Origin: Butyrivibrio hungatei DSM 14810
Lineage (GTDB): Bacteria; Bacillota; Clostridia; Lachnospirales; Lachnospiraceae
DNA length: 64,000 nucleotides
Assembly: GCF_900143205.1 (NCBI RefSeq)
Contig: NZ_FRDH01000003.1
Span: 186,001-250,000, forward strand
Reading direction: 5' to 3'
Position 1 is the stretch's first letter. Each line of letters starts with the position of its first letter. Shown one piece after another: positions 8,118 through 17,590 of the stretch. Below the pieces are notes generated by a model. That model was not told where the DNA came from, did no database searches, and saw only the letters and a list, made by a program, of their open reading frames with translations. The position numbers were made by a program, and so were the translations under genes.

Positions 8118-9059
8118 TTACGCTTCCTCTTTATCTTTATTTTTACCAAGAGGATAGCCGATCATTGGTGCATCTGATGCAAAATCTATCTCATCATTTA
8201 GATACACCTGATAATTATTCCATGTCTCTTCCAGCATCTTAAGGTCAGCCGCAACTTCATTTGGTCTCTTCATACAAAGAGCTACAACGAGCGCATTTAT
8301 AACACTAAGCGGCGCAACTAATGAATCAACAATAGACGCCATCTCGCTCTTAGCCAAAAGATTGCAGGATGAATACAGGTTCATAGGTGAATGAACAGAA
8401 TCTGTTATGGTAATAACCTTGGCATTTCTGTCATTTGCAAATTCCATGCACTTAAGTGTCCTCATAGAATAGCGTGGAAAGCTAATTCCTATGATACAGT
8501 CTCTGTCATTTATCCTGATCATCTGCTCAAACATCTCAGAAACACTAGTTGTCCTGATAAGAATGTTATTGCCTCTGATGATATTAAGATAAAAATGTAA
8601 AAAGTCAGCTAATGGTTCACAGCTGCGAAGGCCCACAATGTATACTGTTCTAGCCTTAAGTATTATATCAACTGCTGTTTTAAAAGCTGCCACATCAATA
8701 TTATTGATGGTATGCTCTATATTCGCCATATCTGACTGCAGGATAGTTGAAAGTATCTCGCCTTCATTACTCTTTCCAAATTTTCTTCCGACCTTCTCAA
8801 CAGAACCAAATTTGTCACTTACCCATACAGAAAGAGATTTCTGAAACTCAGGGTATCCTTCATAACCAAGACTCATTGCAAATCTTACAACTGTTGATTC
8901 GCTCATTCCAACCATCTTGCCCACTTCTGCAGCAGTCATAAATACAGCCTGCTCATAGTGGTCACATATATATTGAGCAATAGATTTCTTTCCTTTGCTC
9001 ATTCTGGAGTAGCACTCGTTAATTCTGGTGATTACATCAACATCTTTTTCGAACTTCAT
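8118..9059 (-). CDS. MurR/RpiR-family transcriptional regulator
   Basis: The 313-residue protein has an N-terminal RpiR-type helix-turn-helix (about residues 1-80, including the EVGKMVGMSESTVVRFAMSLG recognition segment) and a SIS sugar-phosphate-binding domain (about 125-260, with YIVGLRSCEPLA). Such regulators usually sense phosphosugars and control sugar or amino sugar use. No sugar operon is adjacent. Instead it overlaps the TetR-type gene by 4 nt (ATGA) and is followed 11 bp later by the flavoprotein gene, so it appears to be transcribed together with essential cmk-ispH-rpsA genes. Its target is unknown. Confidence 0.9.
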   Translation of the reverse strand: MKFEKDVDVITRINECYSRMSKGKKSIAQYICDHYEQAVFMTAAEVGKMVGMSESTVVRFAMSLGYEGYPEFQKSLSVWVSDKFGSVEKVGRKFGKSNEGEILSTILQSDMANIEHTINNIDVAAFKTAVDIILKARTVYIVGLRSCEPLADFLHFYLNIIRGNNILIRTTSVSEMFEQMIRINDRDCIIGISFPRYSMRTLKCMEFANDRNAKVITITDSVHSPMNLYSSCNLLAKSEMASIVDSLVAPLSVINALVVALCMKRPNEVAADLKMLEETWNNYQVYLNDEIDFASDAPMIGYPLGKNKDKEEA

Positions 9060-9607
9060 AGACTAAATGCCTTATATGCTGACTCAAGCATAGCTACTGA
9101 TGTCTCTTTGTCGAGATCATAATCTCCTGTTGCAGCCATACATCCAGCACCATGAATGAATATCCACATCTGCATAAAAAGCTGCTGCGCATTGGTAACC
9201 CCCTTAGCAGCTGCCTTATTTATCTCTTTAACAACATTCTCACTAGAACCATTTACAAGATCGTACATGCTCTTGCTCTCAGGTCCCTGCTCTGAAATAA
9301 AAAGAAGTCTGAAAAGATGAGGATATTTCTGAGCAAAGCCAATATAAGCAAGTCCAAGGTCAACAAATGGAACTTCATGAGACTTTTCATAATCGTTATA
9401 ATAACTCTCGTAATATTCTGCCGCTTTATCATAAACGTCCTTTTTGAGCGCATCCATATTCTCGTAAATACGGAATATAGGCTGAGTCGAACAACCTGCT
9501 GCAGCTGCGAGCTTTCTAGAAGTAATCTGCTCAAAGCCTTCTTTTCTTGTGATCTTAAATGCCGCATTTACAATTTCTTTCTGCGTAATCGTAGCTTTTC
9601 TGGACAT
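9056..9607 (-). CDS. TetR/AcrR-family transcriptional regulator
   Basis: This 183-residue protein carries a TetR-type helix-turn-helix in its first 50 residues (IVNAAFKITRKEGF, then TSRKLAAAAGCSTQPIF) and a variable helical ligand domain. The frame is open to 9637, but GGGAGG seven nt before the ATG at 9607 decides the start. It is the first gene of the unit that runs through rpiR, the flavoprotein, cmk, ispH and rpsA. The gene is divergent in function from its neighbours and its ligand is unknown. The 70-bp upstream region contains a GCGCATGC-like near-palindrome that might be an autoregulatory site, which is only a guess. Confidence 0.87.
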   Translation of the reverse strand: MSRKATITQKEIVNAAFKITRKEGFEQITSRKLAAAAGCSTQPIFRIYENMDALKKDVYDKAAEYYESYYNDYEKSHEVPFVDLGLAYIGFAQKYPHLFRLLFISEQGPESKSMYDLVNGSSENVVKEINKAAAKGVTNAQQLFMQMWIFIHGAGCMAATGDYDLDKETSVAMLESAYKAFSL

Positions 9608-9679
9608 TGGTATCCCTCCCAAACAAAATTTGCGCATGCCTCAAAAATAAAAAGCACGCGTTATTATTTTACAAAAATA

Positions 9680-9705
9680 GCGGGACTGTGTCAACACAGA
9701 CCCGC
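9680..9705 (-). terminator. Rho-independent terminator after mgtC
   Basis: The stem GCGGG-CTGTGT/ACACAG-CCCGC, with one A/A mismatch, is followed on the minus strand by TATTTTTGT. It lies 20 bp after the mgtC stop and separates it from the tetR unit. Confidence 0.85.
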
Positions 9706-9725
9706 CACAAAAAGCTCAAGTTTTC

Positions 9726-10424
9726 TTAGATTTCTTCTACATAGCTGACATATTCAAGTTCATTTAACATAGCCATTATTTCCTGGTGTGAACGCTTTTT
9801 ATCAAAATCAATATCAATGATTATTGCCGCGTCTGATGACTGAAGAGTTTTCTCTTTACTCTTTGTCATACTATTTACAGAAAAGCCCTGAGTAGTTATC
9901 CACTTTGTAAGCTTTCTGACTCCGCCATCTTTATTAACCTCAATATACAAGCTGATATATTTGCTATACTCTTCAACCTTCTTACTAAGCTGCATAAGTA
10001 CAATGTTAGCAAGCATGATCAATAAGAAGCAGATGATACCAACCACAAGATATCCACCACCTATCGCCATTCCCATGCAGGATGTAACCCAAAGTGAAGC
10101 AGCTGTTGTAAGTCCTTTGATCTGTTTCTTTCCTGTTACAAGAATTGTACCTGCACCAAGAAAACCTATACCACTTACAACACCAGCAGGTATTCTGCTG
10201 ACATCAGCAGAAAGGCCAGGAAGCATTGCCAGATAGACATTAAGTGAAGTTGCTACTGCTGATCCAAGGCTCACAAGTGCAAAGGTCTTGATTCCAGCGC
10301 TGTGTCTTTTGACAACTCTTTCCCATCCAATAAGACTTCCAAAGAATGTAGCCAACAATAATCTGATCCCTACAGCAATATCATTAGCACTTTCCAAGTA
10401 GTCTAGTATCATTCCAATACTCAT
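9726..10424 (-). CDS. MgtC/SapB family membrane protein
   Basis: The 232 residues comprise an N-terminal membrane domain of about five helices (to about residue 150) and a C-terminal ACT-like cytoplasmic domain. The family signatures are visible: LLATFFGSLIGWER, HSAGIKTFALVSLGSA, IPAGVVSGIGFLGAGTI and GLTTAASLWVT. MgtC proteins modulate magnesium homeostasis and, in pathogens, ATP synthase and survival in macrophages. In commensal Firmicutes the role is uncertain. ATG follows GGAGATAAGGG. It appears monocistronic, with a terminator downstream. Confidence 0.93.
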   Translation of the reverse strand: MSIGMILDYLESANDIAVGIRLLLATFFGSLIGWERVVKRHSAGIKTFALVSLGSAVATSLNVYLAMLPGLSADVSRIPAGVVSGIGFLGAGTILVTGKKQIKGLTTAASLWVTSCMGMAIGGGYLVVGIICFLLIMLANIVLMQLSKKVEEYSKYISLYIEVNKDGGVRKLTKWITTQGFSVNSMTKSKEKTLQSSDAAIIIDIDFDKKRSHQEIMAMLNELEYVSYVEEI

Positions 10425-10740
10425 CCCTTATCTCCAATCACATATATATTTCCCTATGCTAGGATTATACTCCACTACCAGCAAAAATGAATCATCCATT
10501 TACTTGCAAATCTTGTATTATCTACGAAAAAAACGCGTTTTTATTCATAAACTTTTGATTATAAAGGATAAATATTTAATAAATAATACATTAACAAATT
10601 AGCAAATGCATACTGTGTCTGCATTTGATTGATATCACTTGATTTTCTTAAGTTTTCATAAACACGGTTATTTTTATGTTTTTATGTTAAAATATTTACA
10701 ATAAATTAAATTTTCTGACTTTTCCGACGGAGGACACAAC
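10425..10740. other. Divergent intergenic region between mgtC and the EAL-GGDEF gene
   Basis: This 316-bp AT-rich gap must hold the promoters of both flanking genes, but I could not identify a convincing -35/-10 pair for either. It contains one clear inverted repeat (10603-10627), listed separately, and no open frame worth calling. Confidence 0.6.
10603..10627. promoter_or_regulatory. Perfect 8-bp inverted repeat upstream of EAL-GGDEF gene
   Basis: CAAATGCA and TGCATTTG are perfect reverse complements separated by 9 bp, about 114 bp before the TTG start. With no T-tract, a protein-binding site is more likely than a terminator. Its regulator is unknown. Confidence 0.4.
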
Positions 10741-13299
10741 TTGTTAAGCGCAGCTGAAGACAAAAAAAGACTTGAACAATACTTCATCGATAATATCGAC
10801 AAAGCAATTGCTAATGAATGGATAAAGGCTTATCACCAGCCTTTAATTCGTGCTGCCAGCGGTCTTGTTTCCGACGAAGAAGCCTTTGCAAGATGGGAAG
10901 ACCCTGACGGCAACTATTATACTGCTTCTGAATTTGTTCCTGCATTAGAAAAAGAAAAGATCACTTACAAACTCGACCTTTATATGGTAGAGCGCGTGCT
11001 CAAAAAGATGAAAGGCCAGTCAAAGCATGGCCTATTCATAGTGCCTGAATCAGTGAATCTTTCCAGCTCAAGTTTTCATAACTGCGACATGGTAAAAGAG
11101 ATCTTAAAAAGGATTGACGCTTCTGGTATTCCAAGATCAAAGCTGTCAGTTGAGTTGTCAGAAAAAGCCATCGCATCTGATCCTGATTTCATGAAAGAGC
11201 AAGTAGACAATTTAAGGCAAGAAGGAGTAAAAGTATGGCTTGATGCCTATGGTAATGGATATTCTTCGTTATTGTTGCTCCTAAAAATACAATTTGATCT
11301 TCTAAAAATTGATAAAAAATTTGTTGACCAAATAGGCAAAAACGAAAATGGACAGATCATCCTTACTGAGCTTATCAGAACTGCAATGGCAATTGGACTT
11401 GATACTGTGGCTGAGGGTGTCGAAACTAAGATGCAGGCTGATTTTCTCATGGAAATAGGCTGTACCAAGCTCCAGGGATACTATTTCATAGAGCCTATTT
11501 CACTGGCCCAGATCATCGAGAGAAATAAAAACGGTATACAAATCGGATTTGAGAATCCTAATGAGGTTGAATATTTTGATATTGTTGGAAAAGTAAATCT
11601 CTATGATCTCTCTTTCCCTAAAGACAAAGATTCTACTTTGAATAAATACTTTGACACTATGCCTATGGCTATTTTTGAAATGGATAGCACTAAGGCAACT
11701 TTAGTCAGAAGTAATAAGAGCTATAGAGAATTTATGGCAACAAATTTCCCAGCATTTAAACCAGTCAAGGAATATATGTATGATGCTTTCAAGTCAAGAC
11801 CAGGCCTGTATTCTTTTAACGCAGTAAGACAATGTGCTTTGGATGGTAAAAGAGTCATATTAGACGACAGATTAAAGGACGGAAGAATACTTCATCTTTT
11901 GATCAACCGAATAGCTGTAAATCCAGTAACTGGCGCAGCCGCAGTTTCTATAGTTGTACTTTCGATCGACGATTCAGTTGTAAAAGCAGGCCTAAACTAT
12001 AACTATATTGCACGCGCCCTTTCTGAAGACTACATCAATCTGTATATGGTCAACATGGATGACGACACCTTTACTGAATATAAAGCAGATGGAATTAACC
12101 GCGATATTTCCTTTAACAAATATGGCGATAATTTCTTCGACATTTATAGAGATGAATTTGAATATGAGATGACGCCTGAAGATAAGGAACAGCTAAATAA
12201 AGTCTTCACAAAAGAAAACGTCATAGATAATCTGAAAAAAGAAGGCGTATACTCCATATTCACGAAGGTCGTGATCGATAAAGTTCCGACATATGTAAAT
12301 ATTAAGATTGTACAGATACGAGGCGATGGAAACTTCATCCTTGTGGGAATAAATAACGTAGATAAGCAGATAAAGACCAGAGAAGCTCTTGAGAAAGCCA
12401 AAGAAGAAAAGATCATATATTCAAGACTTGGCGCTCTTTCTGAAGACTACATCTACATTTTTACTGTAGATCCATTAACATCAAGTTACAAGAAGTATAA
12501 TCCTTCAGACACAGTTTCGGACCTCGGTCTTCCTGAAGAAGGCGATGATTTCTTTGGCGAAGTAATCAAACGAGCAAGTAAAGGAATCTACGAAGATGAT
12601 GTGGATTTTTTCCTTACTTCTTTTACAAAAGAAAATGTCTTCAAGCAAATTGAGACCAAGGGACTATACGAAAATCATCATAGGCTAAAAATATCAGGTG
12701 TTCCGATTTATGTAGTAATGCGTGCTAATCTAGTCAATGAAGATGGACATGATAAGCTTATCGTTGGTATCTTCAATATTGATAACAAAGTCAAAAAAGA
12801 CAGAGAATATGCTGAAAATCTCTATGCTGCCGAAAGCAAAGCCAACATTGACGAGCTTACAGGAGTCAAGAACAAGAACGCTTATTCCGAAACTGTGGCG
12901 ACACTTAATGAGCTTATCGAAAGAGGCAGCATGACTCCATTTGCTATTGCCGTCTTTGATATCAACGGCCTTAAAGAAGTTAATGATACACAAGGACACC
13001 AGGCTGGTGATGAATTCATCAAAAAAGGCCGTGACATGATCTGTAGATTTTTTAAACACAGTCCGGTTTATAGAATTGGTGGCGATGAGTTTGTAGTCAT
13101 CGTGCAAGGATATGATTTCCTGAACATCGATTCTATCATGACAAAAATACATAAGCACAATGTCAAAAACAGACTCAAAGGAGATATTGTCGTTGCTGCC
13201 GGTTGTTCCAAATACGCAGGCGATCCAAGCGTAGCAACTGTTTTTGAAAGAGCAGATAAAGAGATGTATGATAATAAGAGAGAATTAAAAAAGATGTGA
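10741..13299 (+). CDS. EAL-(PAS-like)2-GGDEF signalling protein with damaged EAL site
   Basis: This 852-residue cytoplasmic protein should act in cyclic di-GMP signalling. An EAL domain comes first (about residues 20-260: EAFARW, SVNLS, ELSEKA, LKIDKKF, AEGVET, LQGYYF). Two repeated PAS-like units follow, each opening with ALSEDYI (about 425 and 563). A C-terminal GGDEF domain starts with DELTG near 703 and has an intact GGDEF near 779. The metal-binding DDFGTG loop of the EAL domain reads DAYGNG (about 167), losing the second Asp, so phosphodiesterase activity is doubtful. The GGDEF site, including FDINGLKEVN, looks competent, without an upstream RxxD inhibitory site. EAL before GGDEF is the less common order. 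Translation starts at TTG behind a good GGAGG. Confidence 0.92.
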   Translation: MLSAAEDKKRLEQYFIDNIDKAIANEWIKAYHQPLIRAASGLVSDEEAFARWEDPDGNYYTASEFVPALEKEKITYKLDLYMVERVLKKMKGQSKHGLFIVPESVNLSSSSFHNCDMVKEILKRIDASGIPRSKLSVELSEKAIASDPDFMKEQVDNLRQEGVKVWLDAYGNGYSSLLLLLKIQFDLLKIDKKFVDQIGKNENGQIILTELIRTAMAIGLDTVAEGVETKMQADFLMEIGCTKLQGYYFIEPISLAQIIERNKNGIQIGFENPNEVEYFDIVGKVNLYDLSFPKDKDSTLNKYFDTMPMAIFEMDSTKATLVRSNKSYREFMATNFPAFKPVKEYMYDAFKSRPGLYSFNAVRQCALDGKRVILDDRLKDGRILHLLINRIAVNPVTGAAAVSIVVLSIDDSVVKAGLNYNYIARALSEDYINLYMVNMDDDTFTEYKADGINRDISFNKYGDNFFDIYRDEFEYEMTPEDKEQLNKVFTKENVIDNLKKEGVYSIFTKVVIDKVPTYVNIKIVQIRGDGNFILVGINNVDKQIKTREALEKAKEEKIIYSRLGALSEDYIYIFTVDPLTSSYKKYNPSDTVSDLGLPEEGDDFFGEVIKRASKGIYEDDVDFFLTSFTKENVFKQIETKGLYENHHRLKISGVPIYVVMRANLVNEDGHDKLIVGIFNIDNKVKKDREYAENLYAAESKANIDELTGVKNKNAYSETVATLNELIERGSMTPFAIAVFDINGLKEVNDTQGHQAGDEFIKKGRDMICRFFKHSPVYRIGGDEFVVIVQGYDFLNIDSIMTKIHKHNVKNRLKGDIVVAAGCSKYAGDPSVATVFERADKEMYDNKRELKKM

Positions 13300-13815
13300 G
13301 TTGGTTTTAAGCCAGCTCCTTCTTTTTTTGTAATCAGGAATGATTTTTTCAACCTCCGCCCAGAATCTTGGTGAGTGATTCATCTCTTTTCTATGGCAAA
13401 GTTCATGTACGACCACATAATCAATAACTTCATCAGGAGTCTTCATAAGAAGGCAGTTAAAATTAAGATTGCCCTTTGCACTACAGCTCCCCCATCTGCT
13501 TTTTTGCATGCGAATAGTTATAGTGCCATAATCTACACCTATTAGCTTGGCATAGTATTCCACCTTAGGCGGAATCACTCTCTTTGCCTTAGTCACAAGA
13601 TACTTTACTTCCTGCTTAGAAATTGGCTCTGCTTTTTCTAAATGCTTAACCGCTTCTAAGTGTTTATCTATCCAATCAGCCTTTTCACCAATAAACCGGT
13701 TGATCTCTGATACAGGGTACCTGATAGGTGCTCTGACAACCACTCTTCCATCACTTGTCACCTGTATTGCAAGAGTTCTTCTTTTGCTTCGTATAAGTTC
13801 TATCTTTCTATCCAT
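13285..13815 (-). CDS. YgjP-like zinc metalloprotease (M48-type/WLM-like)
   Basis: This 176-residue protein belongs to the YgjP family (DUF45). The zinc site HELCHRKEMNHSPRFW (about residues 130-145) provides HExxH plus the downstream His. The preceding QKSRWGSCS and LNFNCLLMKTP segments are family hallmarks. The natural substrate is unknown; homologues are often encoded beside type I restriction or helicase genes. It starts 1 bp after the SNF2 helicase stop, implying coupling. It overlaps the convergent EAL-GGDEF gene by 15 bp at the 3' ends. Confidence 0.9.
   Translation of the reverse strand: MDRKIELIRSKRRTLAIQVTSDGRVVVRAPIRYPVSEINRFIGEKADWIDKHLEAVKHLEKAEPISKQEVKYLVTKAKRVIPPKVEYYAKLIGVDYGTITIRMQKSRWGSCSAKGNLNFNCLLMKTPDEVIDYVVVHELCHRKEMNHSPRFWAEVEKIIPDYKKRRSWLKTNSHLF
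13298..13331 (+). terminator. Terminator of EAL-GGDEF gene, inside the convergent gene
   Basis: GAGTTGG and CCAGCTC pair across a 7-nt loop, followed by CTTCTTTTTTTG. The hairpin begins at the TGA stop and lies wholly within the 3' coding end of the convergent YgjP-like gene, whose sequence therefore serves both purposes. Confidence 0.7.
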
Positions 13816-13816
13816 G

Positions 13817-16800
13817 TTATCCCAATAATTCCAGCAATTCTTCCTTTGATAGTTTTGGAGTACTAAGAGAATCAGAATTAAGAAGCTGATCTGCCAGTTC
13901 CTTTTTCTTATTCTGAAGAAGTATTATCCTCTCCTCTATGGTATCTTTCATAATAAGTCTGTATACAGTCACAACATTCTTTTGCCCGATTCTATGAGCT
14001 CTGTCCGTTGCCTGATTCTGTACAGCTATATTCCACCAATGGTCATAGTGGATCACTATATCAGCAGCAGTAAGGTTAAGTCCTGTTCCTCCAGCCTTTA
14101 AGGAAATGCAAAATACCGGGGTATCATCCTCCTGAAATGCGTCCACCATCTTGATCCTATCTTCTTTTTTGGTAGCTCCCGTCAGCAGATAATGGCTAAT
14201 ACCCTCTTTAGCTAAGAGTTTTGATATCCTGTCAAGCATGGATGTGAACTGTGAGAACAGCAACACCTTGTGGCCACTTTCCGCAGCACTTTTGACCATT
14301 TCCAGCAAAAGATCCGCTTTGGCACTGCCCCCATTATAGTTTTCATATATAAGTCCAGGATCACAGCATAGTTGGCGAAGCCTTGTGAGCTCAGAAAGTA
14401 TCGCGATCCTATCCCTTTTTATTTCCTCATCGTCTTTGGAATGAACCAGCATCTTTACTCTCTGAAGATGGGCTTTATACAGCTGTTCCTGTTCCTTGGT
14501 CATCTGAGAAACAATGTTTTCCTCTAGTTTATCAGGAAGATCCTTAAGAACATCCTTTTTGAGTCTTCTAAGCACGAAAGGAGCTATCATTCTCCTTAAG
14601 TGCTGCATCTCATCGCCGTCTCCATCAGACACAACCGGAATCTCTATCTTTTCCTTGAAATTCTTGTAATTAAAAAGGTATCCCGGCATGCAAAAGTCAA
14701 AAATACTCCAAAGTTCACTCAGTCTATTCTCAATAGGAGTTCCTGTAAGAGCAGCTTTAAATCCAGCTTTAACTGACTTAACAGCTTTAGCAACCTGTGT
14801 TGAAGGATTCTTGATGAACTGAGCCTCATCTATTATCACGCACTCAAAGGAAAGATATCTGTACAGATCGATATCTCTTCTAAGAAGATCATAAGATGTT
14901 ATGATAACATCTGTTTTCTCTTCATCAATCTCTGATGTAACCCTTTCTCTATCTGGCTTGATACCCACCGCCAGTTCACAATTAAGTTCAGGTGTAAAGC
15001 GTTGTATCTCATGTTGCCAGTTGTATACCAAAGATGCAGGACAAACAATAAGAGAACACCTATTATTTATCCCCTGCCTTTTAGCTTCCTCTTTCATTGA
15101 TAAAAGAAGTGATAACACCTGCAACGTTTTACCAAGTCCCATATCATCAGCAAGAATTCCACCAAAGCCATTTGCCTTAAGTGTTCTAAGCCAGTAATAA
15201 CCCGCTTTTTGATAATCTCTAAGAACATCCTGCAAAGAATCAGGAATATCATATTCTTTCTCATAACTTCCCGCAAAGGTATTTACAAGCTTTTTAAATT
15301 CTCTACTTAGACTTATATGTGAGAATTCATAGTCTTTGCTCTTATCTGCAAGCTCATCCAGGAAAAGAGCTCTGAACTTAGGTATAGAAACGTGGCCTTC
15401 AGCAAGATCGTTTTTGGACAGTAAAAGTCCATCTCTAAGAGAGTAGAGAATATCCATCTCCTTACTTGAAAGGTCTAATACTTCCCCACTCTTTAGTCTG
15501 TAGTACTTTTTCCTTCTGTCATATCTGTTCAAAATATCATCAAGCTCTTTTACTGAAATATCTTCTGGAACAATAGACAGTTCCAAAAGGTCGGAAACCA
15601 CTGATACTCCAAGATTTATCCTTGGAGCAGCTTTGATATTTATGGAATGGATAGCCTCCGAAAGATACACATCTCCCAGACCATACAAGATCTTAATATC
15701 CTGCGTTAAGAATGAATATATCTTATCTTCGCTACTTTCATCTGCTTCAATATATAAAACGCCTTTTTTATTATCCATGTTATCAAAGAAAGGACTTATG
15801 GTCTTAGCAATCTTACTTTCTTTAAACAAATCTCTTTTTATGAATCCTCTGGCATCATTTCCGCCACTATTTATTCCATCATCGAAGTTTCTTCCAAAAA
15901 TGTGGAATATCTGCTCATCATATCTGTCTGCATTGTAAACAGCCTGAACATCACAAGTGATAGTATATGTATCAGGCATATCAAGGTATATTCTAAATTT
16001 TGGTACATCCGGTGAGTATTTTGCGACATCAAATCCATCAATGCTCACATTCATATACTCATTTAATACAGGCAAAAGACCTGACGAAAACAGTGGAAGA
16101 TCCTTTTCCGCAATAAAAAGTTCATTTTCTGTTCTTCTAGAAGAAAGAAAAGTCAAAAATGGAAGTATCGATGCACAGTCTTTTCTAGGTATAACATGGA
16201 TCTTTCTCTTTTTTTCAAAATAAATATTTGAATAACCCTCAAACATGGTAAAAGGAGCCGCTTCAAAGGTAACTCCATTTGCAGTTTTTTCTATTGAAAG
16301 ATCTATCGGCGGAAAAGTTTCGTCTTTTTCAAGAAGTCTCTCGTCAATGTGCCTTGCCCTGAAATCTTTGTTCACAAAATAGAGACTGTTAACAGAAGCA
16401 AAAAACTCATCAATCTCATGACCTTTTAGTTCTATTTCCTTGTTATGTCCCTTTCCATAAGGGTAAGAGACTGTTCTTTTTTCTCTGAAATAATCATTTA
16501 AAAAACTTATGATATTAAGAGTCTCTTCTGTGAATGCTTTTTTATCATGGGTAAAAGAAAGATGTTTGCCGTAGCTTACTGTTTCGCATTCCTCTACAGC
16601 AGTCAAGAAATCAGAGATGTCTTTTAGCACGTAGCAAGCACCAGACATTCTGTCACAGATATTAAAGCTAAGCGTCATCTTATCTCTATAGTAAGCCACA
16701 TGGGGCTCAAGCTCTATAAGAGAAGCTTTTTTATACAATAAAGGGGCATTACTCTCTGGAGAGTATGCCCTTAATAATTTTTTGGTCTCAAAAGAAGTAT

Positions 16801-16897
16801 AATGGAAGTCACTTCGAGCATCAGAAACAAACCTCCTACCTGAGGCCGTAATGAACTCACTTTTTGCGCTTTCATTCTGATTATGATCTGATATCAT
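13817..16897 (-). CDS. SNF2-family DEAD/DEAH-box helicase
   Basis: This 1026-residue ATPase is probably a double-stranded DNA translocase. The N-terminal 530 residues form the SNF2-associated domain (DUF3670-like). The C-terminal half holds the motor: Walker A DDMGLGKT (about 585), motif II DEAQ (about 690), motif III LTGTPIENRLSELWS, and motif VI HRIGQ (about 967). The SWIM zinc finger found at the start of many relatives (CxC...CxH) is not visible. Bacterial members occur widely and are thought to act on nucleoprotein or in transcription recycling, but the precise role is unknown. ATG follows AAAGGGG. Co-transcribed with the YgjP-like gene. Confidence 0.93.
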   Translation of the reverse strand: MISDHNQNESAKSEFITASGRRFVSDARSDFHYTSFETKKLLRAYSPESNAPLLYKKASLIELEPHVAYYRDKMTLSFNICDRMSGACYVLKDISDFLTAVEECETVSYGKHLSFTHDKKAFTEETLNIISFLNDYFREKRTVSYPYGKGHNKEIELKGHEIDEFFASVNSLYFVNKDFRARHIDERLLEKDETFPPIDLSIEKTANGVTFEAAPFTMFEGYSNIYFEKKRKIHVIPRKDCASILPFLTFLSSRRTENELFIAEKDLPLFSSGLLPVLNEYMNVSIDGFDVAKYSPDVPKFRIYLDMPDTYTITCDVQAVYNADRYDEQIFHIFGRNFDDGINSGGNDARGFIKRDLFKESKIAKTISPFFDNMDNKKGVLYIEADESSEDKIYSFLTQDIKILYGLGDVYLSEAIHSINIKAAPRINLGVSVVSDLLELSIVPEDISVKELDDILNRYDRRKKYYRLKSGEVLDLSSKEMDILYSLRDGLLLSKNDLAEGHVSIPKFRALFLDELADKSKDYEFSHISLSREFKKLVNTFAGSYEKEYDIPDSLQDVLRDYQKAGYYWLRTLKANGFGGILADDMGLGKTLQVLSLLLSMKEEAKRQGINNRCSLIVCPASLVYNWQHEIQRFTPELNCELAVGIKPDRERVTSEIDEEKTDVIITSYDLLRRDIDLYRYLSFECVIIDEAQFIKNPSTQVAKAVKSVKAGFKAALTGTPIENRLSELWSIFDFCMPGYLFNYKNFKEKIEIPVVSDGDGDEMQHLRRMIAPFVLRRLKKDVLKDLPDKLEENIVSQMTKEQEQLYKAHLQRVKMLVHSKDDEEIKRDRIAILSELTRLRQLCCDPGLIYENYNGGSAKADLLLEMVKSAAESGHKVLLFSQFTSMLDRISKLLAKEGISHYLLTGATKKEDRIKMVDAFQEDDTPVFCISLKAGGTGLNLTAADIVIHYDHWWNIAVQNQATDRAHRIGQKNVVTVYRLIMKDTIEERIILLQNKKKELADQLLNSDSLSTPKLSKEELLELLG

Positions 16898-16956
16898 GGT
16901 ACCCCTTTAACAATACAAAATCTTCATCAATGTATCATTAAATTATACCATATTCC

Positions 16957-17457
16957 TTATTTGAGTACACTCAGAAGCTCCGCTACAACCTCTTCCATAG
17001 TACTATTTTTCTCATCTACAGTGATATCTGCATATTTTTCATATAAACCGCTTCGTTCATTGTACAAGGAAATAAGAGATTGTCCTTCTTTCATGACTAC
17101 TCCGCGCTGCTTGACATCCTTAAGACGCTTTGTAAGTTCATCCATTGAAACCTTAAGATAAACAACGGTTCCAAGATTCTTGTAATGCTCCATGGCTTCG
17201 CTTCCATAGACCACACTTCCACCTGTAGCAATTACGCTCTTTTCAACTTCAATTCCTGTATTTATCTTATTTTCAATATCAATAAAGCCATCTATTCCTT
17301 CTTGTGCGATTATCTCAGAAAGCTTGCGGCCATCTTTTTCCTGAATAACAATATCGGCGTCCACAAAATTATAACCAAGTATCTTGGCTAAAATTACGCC
17401 TACTGTACTTTTCCCCGAAGCAGGCATTCCAATCAGGATTATGTTGTTTTTTTTCAT
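16957..17457 (-). CDS. aroK: Shikimate kinase
   Basis: It phosphorylates shikimate to shikimate 3-phosphate in aromatic amino acid synthesis. The 166 residues carry the P-loop GMPASGKSTVG, the DADIVIQ acidic motif, a GGS version of the usual GGG shikimate-binding loop (ATGGSVVY), and the lid/arginine region ending in RSGLYEKYAD. Length is typical. The start has GGGAGGTAC upstream. It stands 59 bp before the SNF2 gene, without a visible terminator between them, and may be co-transcribed. Confidence 0.92.
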   Translation of the reverse strand: MKKNNIILIGMPASGKSTVGVILAKILGYNFVDADIVIQEKDGRKLSEIIAQEGIDGFIDIENKINTGIEVEKSVIATGGSVVYGSEAMEHYKNLGTVVYLKVSMDELTKRLKDVKQRGVVMKEGQSLISLYNERSGLYEKYADITVDEKNSTMEEVVAELLSVLK

Positions 17458-17511
17458 AATGTACCTCCCAAAAGAGCTAAGCCCTTTTGCAACTGTCTAA
17501 GTATAACAGAA

Positions 17512-17547
17512 AAAGGATATAACTGCCATATGACAGTTATATCCTTT
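17512..17547 (-). terminator. Rho-independent terminator after the multi-CBM gene
   Basis: AAAGGATATAACTG and CAGTTATATCCTTT pair over 14 bp with an 8-nt loop. The minus strand continues TTTTTCTGTT. It lies between the CBM gene stop and aroK. Confidence 0.88.
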
Positions 17548-17590
17548 TGTTTACTCATCCATCTAGAGATCAGACAAATTTAGCATATCA

